Shown: piece by piece, positions 8,510 through 16,103 of the stretch
How the letters are laid out: the number at the start of each line of letters is the position of its first letter
Position numbering within the stretch: the stretch's first letter is position 1
Assembly (NCBI RefSeq): GCF_005116575.1
Contig: NZ_SWCN01000014.1
Location: 62,001-126,000, forward strand
DNA from: Desulforhopalus sp. IMCC35007
GTDB taxonomy: Bacteria; Desulfobacterota; Desulfobulbia; Desulfobulbales; Desulfocapsaceae
DNA length: 64,000 nt
Direction: 5' to 3'
The notes under the pieces: generated by a model
The model's input: the letters and a program-made list of their open reading frames with translations, nothing else
Databases searched by the model: none
Told to the model about the DNA's origin: nothing
Position numbers and translations under genes: made by a program

Positions 8510-10081
8510 TTACAGAGCGGTGTCCGATTTTTTCCTTTTATGGAATCTGTCGAGCATGTCCAGAATTTTTTCTTGATCAGTTTTCTGAACAGCGGCAGCA
8601 GTCATCGTAACCTTAGCTCCCGGACTTGCGGCTGCAGCTTCATCGTGAGCCTTCTTGGCCTGTGCACGCAAGCGCCTCAGAGCACTTTCTTCTTCCTCTC
8701 GCTGCCGAACTTCAGCCTTACGGGCATCCTCTTCAGCTTTTGCTTTAGCTTCTGCATCCGCTTTGGCTTTTGCTTCTGCGTCAGCTTTAGCTTTTGCTTC
8801 TGCATCAGCCTTGGCTTTTTGATCCGCTTCGGCTTTTGCCTTGGCGTCTGCTTCAGCTTTGGCTTTTGCTTCCGCTTCAAGTTTTGCCTGCTCGGCAGGA
8901 TCAACTGCAGGAGCGGCTGCCTGCTTCACAGCTTCCGGCTTAGCCGCAGGGGCGGCAGCAGCTTTTGGAGCAGCGGCTGCCTTAGGGGCCGCAGCAGCAG
9001 GGGCTTCTTTCTTTGCAGGTGCTGCTTTCTTTTCCTCTTCAGCGATGGTGAGATCTGGAGCTGGGGCAAGCGAGGCAAAATCAATTTTCGTTTCTTCCAA
9101 TATTTTTGCTATTGGTTTTGCATCTTTGAGAGAACCACCGTCTGCAAGAACATCAATGAATTCTTTGACCATTCTTATTGCTTCAGGATGACGCATAATG
9201 AGAATATTTGAGCCGGCCATCAAATAAGAAACAGCACCAATGGACTCCATCATGATTCCGCGGGTCTCTGGATCGCCAAGAAGAGGATTTCCCTTTACTG
9301 TCTCTTTAGCTTCCTTACATTTCCAAACCTCGTTGCCAAGATTATTTATCATTGGAAACTGCAGCTTTTCATCACCCTGTACCATGGCCGCCATATTCAG
9401 ACGCTCCATAACAGAGTAGGAATACTCCATACCGTACCCCAGACCACCTGTCGTAGGATCAACCAGGAGACGGTCCATTGGCATACCGAGATTTTCAAGG
9501 AGAATGTTTACCTGTTTTGCCAGGTTTACATCAATGGGGGAAGAGGCGATTACCGCATGGCCATAGCCCATTGCTGCGGCACCAATGCCTTTATAGTTCT
9601 TTTCTTCGACAGGCCCCAGTACGAGATTATAGTCCTGGCATTTTTCAGCGACGACCTTTAACACCGCCTCATCTTTGGCCGGATTTGCACAACCCCAAAC
9701 AATAACCGGAACAGATACCGCCTCCAAAACTTTCTTCACAGTCTCAGCAGCCGACTCGGGACTGGCGTCCATATCATTTGGGTCAATACTTTTCAGCTGG
9801 ACAACAATTGCGTCTGCACCATAATCATCAACGCATTTTTTTGCCCAGGCAGCAGGGTCAGAGAGAACATCTTTGAAAGGGGCCACAACAGGCTCAGGCC
9901 AGTCTTCAGGTTTGATGTCCCAGATTTCCATTGCAACGACGGGCTTATTGGGCATGTTACCTTCAAAAGTATAGAATGGATAACATGATTCACCTCCAAC
10001 GGTAATCGCTGAGCTGCCACTACCGATAGAAATTGCCTTAATGCCGCCGCTATAGGATTCCTTCTTCAATTCAAATCCCAC
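8510..10081 (-). CDS. acsD: Corrinoid/iron-sulfur protein small (delta) subunit with long Ala/Lys-rich C-terminal extension
   Basis: Residues 1 to about 335 form the TIM-barrel small subunit of the corrinoid/Fe-S protein, with family motifs VVAMEIWDIKPEDWPE, VIVWGCANPAKDE and LLVDPTTGGLGYGMEYSYSVMER. The family usually ends near residue 320. Here another ~180 residues follow: an Ala/Pro/Lys-rich linker (about 351-394), a strongly charged Ala/Lys/Glu/Asp coiled coil (395-478) built on repeated AEAKAKAD units, and a short tail (479-523) ending DMLDRFHKRKKSDTAL. The extension is in frame with no frameshift and looks like a flexible arm rather than a fused enzyme. The start codon is GTG (10079-10081) with AGGAGG 5 bases upstream. 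It lies between acsV and acsA. Confidence 0.93.
   Translation of the reverse strand: MGFELKKESYSGGIKAISIGSGSSAITVGGESCYPFYTFEGNMPNKPVVAMEIWDIKPEDWPEPVVAPFKDVLSDPAAWAKKCVDDYGADAIVVQLKSIDPNDMDASPESAAETVKKVLEAVSVPVIVWGCANPAKDEAVLKVVAEKCQDYNLVLGPVEEKNYKGIGAAAMGYGHAVIASSPIDVNLAKQVNILLENLGMPMDRLLVDPTTGGLGYGMEYSYSVMERLNMAAMVQGDEKLQFPMINNLGNEVWKCKEAKETVKGNPLLGDPETRGIMMESIGAVSYLMAGSNILIMRHPEAIRMVKEFIDVLADGGSLKDAKPIAKILEETKIDFASLAPAPDLTIAEEEKKAAPAKKEAPAAAAPKAAAAPKAAAAPAAKPEAVKQAAAPAVDPAEQAKLEAEAKAKAEADAKAKAEADQKAKADAEAKAKADAEAKAKADAEAKAKAEEDARKAEVRQREEEESALRRLRAQAKKAHDEAAAASPGAKVTMTAAAVQKTDQEKILDMLDRFHKRKKSDTAL
8726..8881 (-). repeat. In-frame 24-bp-type repeats encoding AEAKAKAD units in acsD
   Basis: Codons for residues 401-452 of AcsD are tandem variants of an 8-residue unit (AEAKAKAD, three near-identical copies in a row, plus diverged copies on either side). 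The repeats use mixed codons, so the tract is old or selected rather than freshly slipped. Copy number could vary between strains. Confidence 0.7.
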
Positions 10082-10209
10082 GTTTGCCTCCTTACTGGTG
10101 AGTAATTATTCTCCTGAAGATTGTCGTCCCAAGAACCGACGGCAACCTTCCCTTATCAACACAAGTACAATGTATAGAGGTACAAATGCCTGCACAACAC
10201 TTTATGTGA

Positions 10210-10228
10210 CACAGCAACCGGTGCTGTG
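10210..10228 (-). repeat. Hairpin in the acsV-acsD gap
   Basis: CACAGCA (10210-10216) / TGCTGTG (10222-10228) with a 5-nt loop, 21 bases after the acsV stop in a 168-bp gap. No T-run follows it in the direction of transcription. Downstream, TTGTGC and TATACA about 15 bases apart could be a weak internal promoter for acsD. Confidence 0.4.
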
Positions 10229-10249
10229 ATAAAAACCCTTACTGTCAAT

Positions 10250-12202
10250 CTATACTGATGTCTGCGCCCTCCTTAGTTCCATGCGGGCTTTGAGCCGTGG
10301 AAATTTTTCTATTTCAGTATGGGGAAGAAACATCGCCGCTATATAATTATCCATATAAGACGGGGTCTCTGAGAGCTCAAAATTGGTCATTTTTTGGGTC
10401 ACTGAAAAAACATCCTGGCGGATCCTATTGGTCAAGGAACTCATCCTTGCGCCCATAAGTGAGCCGTTTCCAATAAAGACCACCTTTTCCGCATCAACCT
10501 CCGGAAGAAGACCGATGATCATCGCCTTTTCAAGGTCGATATAACTGCCAAAACCGCCAGCTAAAATTATCTTTTCAACAGAATCAACGGTTAAGCCGAC
10601 CTCTTCAAGCAGGGTCATACAGCCGCTGTAGATAGCACCTTTGGCCCGGATCAGATTATCAAGGTCCGGTTCGGTGATGGCAATATCACGGCCCAGCTGA
10701 GTTTCATCTTTCCAGGCAACAACATATTCCCAGATGTCGTTTCTCATCCGAATTCTGGGAGTATCGAGATCACGATTAAATTTTCCGCGATTGTTAATCA
10801 CTCCGGTCTCAAATAAAACGGCGGCCATGGTGATAAGACCGGAGCCACAAATCCCCTTTGGCCTCACATCACCTATGGTGAAAATCATCGGTTCAAAGCT
10901 ATAGGGGTCTATTGAAAAATCTTCAATCGCACCTTTAGCTGCACGCATACCGAATTCTATTCCCCCACCTTCAAACGCGGGTCCGGCCGAACAGGCAGTG
11001 CAGGCAAGCCACTCTTTATTCCCAATAACAAGTTCTGCATTGGTGCCAATATCGAGAAAGAGAGTCAACTCCTCATTCTCATACATCCCTGAACCCATCA
11101 CCCCGGCGACGATGTCGCCACCGACAAAGCTTGAAACCTGGGGGTACAGGAGGGCTGTGGCATGGTCGTTGATGTGAAGTCCGATCTCCTTTGCTGAAAA
11201 AGGTGGATAGAGAGACGCTGTGGGTACGTAAGGTGCCCGCCGTATATTGCTGGGATCCACTTTTAAAAACAACTGCGTCATTGTGGTATTTCCTGCAATA
11301 GTAATGCTAGAGACGTCTTCCCGGTCCACCTTAGACTTTTTGAATATTTTTTCTAAAACATTGTTGATAGTGTCGAGCACGACCTGCTGAAGTTGCTCAA
11401 GCCCTGCTCCTTTTTCGGCATAGACAATACGAGAAATTACATCCTCTCCATAACTGATCTGTCCGTTAAAATCGCCTGCCTCACCGATGCAGGCAGCAGT
11501 AGACAGATCTACAAGCTGGCCATAAATAGTCGTCGTCCCGATATCCATAGCTATGGCATAATTGGCGTCGGTGCGATCACCGGACTGAACATTAAGTATT
11601 ATATTTTTACCGCTTTCTCGCACTGAACGTTCTAGCGTTACGGTGACTTGAAAATTATCTTCTCGTAATACTTTTGAAATTTTACGTATAACGGGAAGAG
11701 TAACTTCAAGACGATGTTCGCCCGCATCAAGCTTAAGATGCTCGACGAGACGGGTCACATCGGGAAGATTATTTTGGGCATCGGGGGGAGTGAGCTTGAG
11801 AAATATTTTTTCGACAGGAGGGGTGAAATGACCTTCTTCTTTCAACCTTTCGAAATCCATGGCCTGGATTCGGGCGGTCCTCCTCGGAGTGGCCTGAAGA
11901 TTCATGACACTTTTATCTATGGAAGACTCCACAGGAATGCGAACAACAATGTCGTCAATAACTTTTACAAGACACGCAAGGCGATAGCCTTTTGCGATAT
12001 CTTCTTTCGATAACCGCTCTGAGATGCCACCTTCCACCGTTCCTTCTTCTATCAGGACACGACATTTACCACAGACACCTTCACCGCCACAGGAAGCATT
12101 GATATGCACACCAGCGCTCAAGGCAGCACGAATCAATCGCTCCCCTGAAGGAACGTTAATTTTCTGCTGATACGGGAGAAACGTAACACTACATTCTTTC
12201 AT
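10250..12202 (-). CDS. acsV: Reductive activator of the corrinoid/Fe-S protein (RACo-type, ferredoxin-ASKHA fusion)
   Basis: This 650-residue protein reactivates corrinoid that has oxidised to Co(II), using ATP and a low-potential electron. The N-terminal [2Fe-2S] ferredoxin domain has Cys38, 44, 47 and 77 (CGGEGVCGKC then LACLVKV). A linker follows. Then comes the ASKHA ATPase domain, with the phosphate loops AIAMDIGTTTIYGQL (about 220) and LFLDIGTNAELVIGN (about 375), and KIILAGGFGSYIDLEKA near residue 570. The architecture matches RACo of Carboxydothermus. It is the promoter-proximal gene of the CODH/ACS operon. No strong Shine-Dalgarno is visible before the ATG at 12202 (AAGGT at best), so the start is less certain than the identity. 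Confidence 0.92.
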   Translation of the reverse strand: MKECSVTFLPYQQKINVPSGERLIRAALSAGVHINASCGGEGVCGKCRVLIEEGTVEGGISERLSKEDIAKGYRLACLVKVIDDIVVRIPVESSIDKSVMNLQATPRRTARIQAMDFERLKEEGHFTPPVEKIFLKLTPPDAQNNLPDVTRLVEHLKLDAGEHRLEVTLPVIRKISKVLREDNFQVTVTLERSVRESGKNIILNVQSGDRTDANYAIAMDIGTTTIYGQLVDLSTAACIGEAGDFNGQISYGEDVISRIVYAEKGAGLEQLQQVVLDTINNVLEKIFKKSKVDREDVSSITIAGNTTMTQLFLKVDPSNIRRAPYVPTASLYPPFSAKEIGLHINDHATALLYPQVSSFVGGDIVAGVMGSGMYENEELTLFLDIGTNAELVIGNKEWLACTACSAGPAFEGGGIEFGMRAAKGAIEDFSIDPYSFEPMIFTIGDVRPKGICGSGLITMAAVLFETGVINNRGKFNRDLDTPRIRMRNDIWEYVVAWKDETQLGRDIAITEPDLDNLIRAKGAIYSGCMTLLEEVGLTVDSVEKIILAGGFGSYIDLEKAMIIGLLPEVDAEKVVFIGNGSLMGARMSSLTNRIRQDVFSVTQKMTNFELSETPSYMDNYIAAMFLPHTEIEKFPRLKARMELRRAQTSV

Positions 12203-12367
12203 GAAAATACCTTGACCGTCGGGATACAGATGGATTTAAGTGTTTTCTTTAATGCGGGGACCAAGAATACTTCACCACACACCGTGTAAGATGAAACACT
12301 ATCCATACCATGCAAACAAAATTAACACTACTACACTACCCTTGAGCAAGCCTTCATACACCCGCCA

Positions 12368-12395
12368 AATATATCATATATTTTCACAGTTACAA
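12368..12395 (-). promoter_or_regulatory. Candidate sigma-70 promoter of the CODH/ACS operon
   Basis: On the minus strand, TTGTAA (390-395 of the 12-kb block, i.e. 12390-12395), a 16-bp spacer and TATATT (12368-12373). It would give a leader of about 160 bases before the acsV ATG at 12202. It is the best -35/-10 pair in the stretch upstream of acsV. Confidence 0.5.
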
Positions 12396-12467
12396 CTTGT
12401 AATTACTAATTTTCCCTTAAAAGTCCATGAATTCTGTCACAAGCTAAATCATTTTAAAGTATTGTTT

Positions 12468-12486
12468 TTATCAATATTATTGATAA
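12468..12486. promoter_or_regulatory. 19-bp perfect palindrome upstream of the acsV promoter
   Basis: TTATCAATATTATTGATAA is a perfect dyad (9-bp arms, one central base), about 73 bases upstream of the candidate acsV -35. The half-sites are ATCAA...TTGAT, the reverse order of an FNR box (TTGAT-N4-ATCAA), so I do not call it FNR. The position suits an activator or redox-responsive regulator of the CODH/ACS operon. Regulator unknown. Confidence 0.45.
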
Positions 12487-12870
12487 CAGAGGTCCGCATC
12501 TATGTAAGGTATTAATAAAATAGAATATCAGATCTGCCGCATATTCCCTATATCCCGGTATCTTTTGGCCAATACGAATAAAGATCTACTGAACCTTTGG
12601 CATAATGGTCATTATTTTTACCAACAGAACACAAGGCCATTGGTATGAAGATTAATTACAACAATTTTGCTTTTGATCTTCTATAATTTTTTTTCACCAG
12701 TGAAATAAAGTACCTCTCTACTGTAGAGTATTTTTCTACTCCCCCGTACTCCACCACACCTGCCTCTATTTACTCGGCGGTACTTACTTTATTATTAGGC
12801 AAGATTTTGAAATCAATTATAATTATACCCTGATAACATCGACTACCATCAAAACTCTGGATTTAGGACT

Positions 12871-12885
12871 ATTGGTAGGACCAAT
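12871..12885. promoter_or_regulatory. LldR/PdhR-type (GntR) operator, distal site
   Basis: ATTGGTAGGACCAAT is a perfect dyad matching the AATTGGT-N3-ACCAATT pattern bound by PdhR/LldR-family GntR regulators. It lies 80 bases upstream of the dehydrogenase promoter -35, a place suited to a looping or activating second site. The same sequence (reverse orientation, same centre) occurs upstream of ackA at 19560-19574. Confidence 0.65.
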
Positions 12886-12964
12886 TTTACAAATCCTCAA
12901 AAAAACCACCATATTTTATATATAATACTGTTTTTAATGCTTTTTTTCCGAAAATCTTTTTTCC

Positions 12965-12994
12965 TTGACAATACCAGTGGTATCCTCCTATATT
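12965..12994 (+). promoter_or_regulatory. Strong sigma-70 promoter of the lactate/glycolate dehydrogenase pair
   Basis: TTGACA (12965-12970), an 18-bp spacer containing the dyad ATACCAGTGGTAT, and TATATT (12989-12994). Transcription would begin near 13001 with a leader of about 140 bases. The -10 overlaps the proximal GntR-type operator. Confidence 0.7.
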
Positions 12995-13006
12995 GGTACT
13001 ACCTTT
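12992..13006. promoter_or_regulatory. LldR/PdhR-type operator, proximal half-perfect site
   Basis: ATTGGTACTACCTTT keeps ATTGGT-N3-ACC but loses the last three bases of the dyad. It overlaps the -10 and expected start point, the classic place for repression. Confidence 0.5.
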
Positions 13007-13143
13007 AAAAAGGACCAAATCATACGTCTTTAGTACTTATCTGTAGCTGCAATTCAAACTTCCGGCAGAGATAGGCATTAATAGATCAACCCCAGAGGGA
13101 GCTGCTCGCGCGCCCTGTTTCTCACTTGACGGAGTAAAACAAA

Positions 13144-14538
13144 ATGAACAAAAGCCAAATCGAGGAATTAAAAGCTATTTTCGGAGAATCAGACGTGTTG
13201 ACTGATGTCGAAGATATGGTTGCATACAGCTATGACGCTTCCCATGCTGAGATTCGGCCTGAGGCCGTTGTCTTTGCCAGAACTACCGAGCAGGTAAGTC
13301 AACTTATGAAATTTGCTTACAGGCAAAAAATCTGCGTCACGCCTAGGGGTCAGGGAAGCGGTCTTTCCGGAGGCTCAGTTCCATTGCAAAAGGGTATTGT
13401 TCTCAGCATGGACAAAATGAACAAGGTTTTAGATTTTGACCCAGCCAACCGCCTCATCACCGTTGAAGCAGGCCTTACCACCTCTGAAATTGATCTCGTT
13501 GCAGTTGAAGCCAATCTTTTTTACCCACCAGACCCAGGCAGCGTTGCCTTCTCTACCATCGGTGGAAATGTCGCGGAAAATGCAGGTGGTCTCCGAGGAC
13601 TGAAGTACGGGGTTACCAAAGACTATGTCAAAATGATGAAGGTCGTACTGCCCCAGGGAGATATCGTCACTCTCGGCAATAAATGTGTAAAGCACGTAGC
13701 CGGGTTCAACATGGAAGGTATCTTTGTCGGCAGCGAGGGCCTTCTCGGTATCATGACCGAAGTAACTCTTGCACTTTTGCCTATCCCAGAGCACCGCGAG
13801 TCAGCACTTGCTATTTTCACCACTCTTGACAGTGCGGCACAGGCTGTTGCTGATATCATTGCAGCGGGCGTCACTCCATCAACCATGGAGTTCATGGACA
13901 ACGCGACCATTAATGCCATTCAGAATTTCAAGGACTGCGGACTTCCCCGTGATGCTGCAGCTGTACTCCTGATTGAAACCGATGGGGACGAAAACGCAGC
14001 AAAAGCGGAAATTGCAAAGGTTGAAATAGAGGTCAAGAAAAATAACTGCCGTGAATTCGCCAGAGCCAAAACCAGTGCCGAACGAGACACTCTTTTTGCC
14101 GGACGAAGAGTGGCTCTCAACGCTCTTGCCAGTGTTAAGCCAAACCTTATCTTAGAAGATGCCACCGTCATGCGCTCACGTTTGCCCGAGATGGTTCGAG
14201 GAATTACCGATATTGCAACCAAATACGATATTCAGGTGGGAATTTTTGGCCATGCAGGCGATGGTAACCTCCACCCCACATTTCTTATAGACATGCAGGA
14301 CAAAGATGAAATGGCCCGTACTGAGAAGGCTGTCGCTGCCCTCTTCCAGCTCGCAATCGACCTTGATGGAACCATCTCTGGAGAACATGGAATCGGCCTT
14401 GAAAAGAAACCATTTCTGCAAAATCAGATTGGCGGGGAAGGAATTGCTCTCCTGCAGAATATTAAAAGAACGTTTGACCCGCTCAACCTGTTAAATCCCG
14501 GGAAAATGTTCGATATGCCCGCAGAACAAGCGGCATAA
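13144..14538 (+). CDS. FAD-binding lactate/glycolate dehydrogenase, GlcD-type subunit
   Basis: A 464-residue flavoprotein of the VAO/PCMH class (GlcD/Dld type) that oxidises a 2-hydroxyacid, most likely D-lactate, to pyruvate. FAD-binding motifs are TPRGQGSGLSGGSVP (about 64-78) and DPGSVAFSTIGGNVAENAGG (about 130-149). The C-terminal substrate domain has FGHAGDGNLHPT (about 372-383) and SGEHGIGLEKKP (about 416-427). GGAG lies 9 bases upstream of the ATG. The next gene, 15 bases on, is its Fe-S partner. An LldR-type operator overlaps the promoter, which favours lactate over glycolate as inducer, but substrate and stereochemistry cannot be read from sequence. Confidence 0.9.
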   Translation: MNKSQIEELKAIFGESDVLTDVEDMVAYSYDASHAEIRPEAVVFARTTEQVSQLMKFAYRQKICVTPRGQGSGLSGGSVPLQKGIVLSMDKMNKVLDFDPANRLITVEAGLTTSEIDLVAVEANLFYPPDPGSVAFSTIGGNVAENAGGLRGLKYGVTKDYVKMMKVVLPQGDIVTLGNKCVKHVAGFNMEGIFVGSEGLLGIMTEVTLALLPIPEHRESALAIFTTLDSAAQAVADIIAAGVTPSTMEFMDNATINAIQNFKDCGLPRDAAAVLLIETDGDENAAKAEIAKVEIEVKKNNCREFARAKTSAERDTLFAGRRVALNALASVKPNLILEDATVMRSRLPEMVRGITDIATKYDIQVGIFGHAGDGNLHPTFLIDMQDKDEMARTEKAVAALFQLAIDLDGTISGEHGIGLEKKPFLQNQIGGEGIALLQNIKRTFDPLNLLNPGKMFDMPAEQAA

Positions 14539-14553
14539 CAGGAGAGTTTATAT

Positions 14554-15858
14554 ATGAATACTCAAGTCTCAATTAAAAAACTTGCTGAAACGCATCTCAT
14601 GGAAGCCGCGCAGGAATTCCAGAAATGCATGCAATGCGGTAAATGCCGGAGTGTCTGTCCTGTTTTTAAGGAAATCGGCAATGAGCTGTATGTTGCCCGC
14701 GGTAAAAACAAGCTTGCGGAAAAACTTGTAAGCGGTGATCTGCAGATCACTGAAAAAGTAAAACACGCAATAAACGAATGTCTCAACTGTAAAACCTGTT
14801 CGGCGAACTGCCCTGCAGGCGTAAGTCCTGAACATGTTGTGCTGCGATTACGCTGGTATGTCACCACCCAGGAAGGACTCGGCTTTTTCAAGGCACTCAT
14901 CTTCCGCCAGCTTGTCTGGAGAAAATGGCCTATCACCATCGGCGCCATGCTGATTGGTGTTGCACAGCGGGCGCTCTTTGGCATTGGTCCTAAAAATCCA
15001 GTACGATATCTCTTCCCACTCTTTGGCTTCTCCAAGCGCAGGTATTTTCCGACCATGGCTCTTCGAAGCGCCCAGAGCCAGTACCCTGAAGTGATACCCG
15101 CCAAAAACGGTCCGACCAAAAAACGTATTGGCTATTTCACTGGTTGCGCAGGTAACCTTATTTACACCAATGTTGCAAAATCGGTCGTCGATATTCTCAC
15201 CGGCTACGGCTATGAGGTTGTTATCCCTAAAAAGCAGAAGTGTAATGGCACACCTGTTCTGGCTAATGGTGATTACGATGGCGCCAAGATGCTGATGGAA
15301 CACAACTTCAATCTCTTTCAGCAGTACGATCTCGATGCGATTGTCGTCGCCTGTTCATCCTGCGGAATGGCCTTGAAAAAAGAGATTAAGGTTTTTATTG
15401 AAGATAGCCCCGAACTGAAGAAATTCACCGAAAAGGTGTATGACATCCATGAGTTCATAGAAAATAATATCGAGATAAAGCCAGAAGAACTCGGCACCCT
15501 GCCCTACAAGGTCTCCTATCATGACCCCTGTCACATGGTTCGCGGTCAAGGCATTGCAGAGCAGCCAAGAAAGCTTTTGAAAATGATCCCAGGAGTTGAT
15601 TTTCATGAAATGAAAGATTCTGCCGTATGTTGCGGTAGTGCAGGAAGTTATTGCATAACTCACTACGATACCGCCATTAAGATCAACAACCACAAAGTGA
15701 AAAACATTCAGGCCGCTGATGTTGACTATGTTGCCACAGGGTGCCCTACCTGCGTAATGCATATACAGGACAACCTGCTTCAGCAGGAATCACCTGAAAA
15801 GATGCGTTTTGTCGTCGAGATGCTTGCAGATTCTCTGAGAGCTGCCAAAACCATCTAA
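14554..15858 (+). CDS. Fe-S subunit of lactate/glycolate dehydrogenase (GlcF/LutA-like)
   Basis: A 434-residue electron-transfer partner of the preceding flavoprotein. Two [4Fe-4S] binding motifs lie at residues 25-35 (CMQCGKCRSVC) and 76-86 (CLNCKTCSANC). Two CCG domains follow: the first around YFTGCAGNLIYTN and VVACSSCGMALKKE, the second around YHDPCHMVRGQG, CCGSAGSYC and GCPTCVMHIQ. CCG domains bind non-cubane [4Fe-4S] clusters in GlcF/HdrB-type proteins. A hydrophobic stretch at about 115-140 could be membrane-associated. Start 14554 ATG with AGGAG 9 bases upstream. A strong terminator follows at 15918-15979, so the pair is a two-gene operon with electrons probably going to quinone or a membrane complex. 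Confidence 0.9.
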   Translation: MNTQVSIKKLAETHLMEAAQEFQKCMQCGKCRSVCPVFKEIGNELYVARGKNKLAEKLVSGDLQITEKVKHAINECLNCKTCSANCPAGVSPEHVVLRLRWYVTTQEGLGFFKALIFRQLVWRKWPITIGAMLIGVAQRALFGIGPKNPVRYLFPLFGFSKRRYFPTMALRSAQSQYPEVIPAKNGPTKKRIGYFTGCAGNLIYTNVAKSVVDILTGYGYEVVIPKKQKCNGTPVLANGDYDGAKMLMEHNFNLFQQYDLDAIVVACSSCGMALKKEIKVFIEDSPELKKFTEKVYDIHEFIENNIEIKPEELGTLPYKVSYHDPCHMVRGQGIAEQPRKLLKMIPGVDFHEMKDSAVCCGSAGSYCITHYDTAIKINNHKVKNIQAADVDYVATGCPTCVMHIQDNLLQQESPEKMRFVVEMLADSLRAAKTI

Positions 15859-15917
15859 ATCTGTTGTAATCATATAAAGGGCAGGCCCTCGGTCCTGCCA
15901 GTAAAGCCGGTTCCTCC

Positions 15918-15979
15918 CCTGCTCCTGTTGCCCCACGGTCTCCTCCCCAATTGACCAGATGACAGGAGCAGGTTTTTTT
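15918..15979 (+). terminator. Intrinsic terminator of the dehydrogenase operon
   Basis: An 11-bp perfect stem (CCTGCTCCTGT 15918-15928 / ACAGGAGCAGG 15962-15972) is followed by T7. The loop is long (33 nt). A small GGCAGG/CCTGCC hairpin sits just upstream near 15882-15900. Confidence 0.8.
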
Positions 15980-16103
15980 ATTCGCTTCTTCCACTCTTCG
16001 TAGTTTTTCTCTTTCCCTTCAACTCCACCTGTATTACATGGTAGCTGGTATCTTTGTTACAACGTTAAACTCTCACAGCTCCCCCCTCAGCTCCTTCATA
16101 CTC

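Larger units (their letters stand above)
12203..13143. other. Long divergent regulatory region between acsV and the lactate dehydrogenase pair
   Basis: These ~940 bases hold no convincing gene. It is AT-rich and carries a candidate promoter for acsV, a 19-bp perfect palindrome, a lactate-type operator, and a strong promoter for the plus-strand dehydrogenase pair; these are listed separately. I looked for a cobalamin riboswitch, which would suit acsV, and did not see a B12-box. CTCTACTGTAGAG near 12715 is another small palindrome without an assigned role. Confidence 0.6.

Noticed and set aside
8540-9211. Plus-strand frame opposite the acsD extension
   Set aside because: Repetitive Ala/Lys codons give a long open antisense frame; no start signal or domain supports it.
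12468-12486. FNR binding site
   Set aside because: Half-sites run ATCAA...TTGAT, the reverse of the FNR order, so I leave the regulator open.
12203-13143. Cobalamin riboswitch upstream of acsV
   Set aside because: I searched for a B12-box-like sequence in this leader and did not see one.
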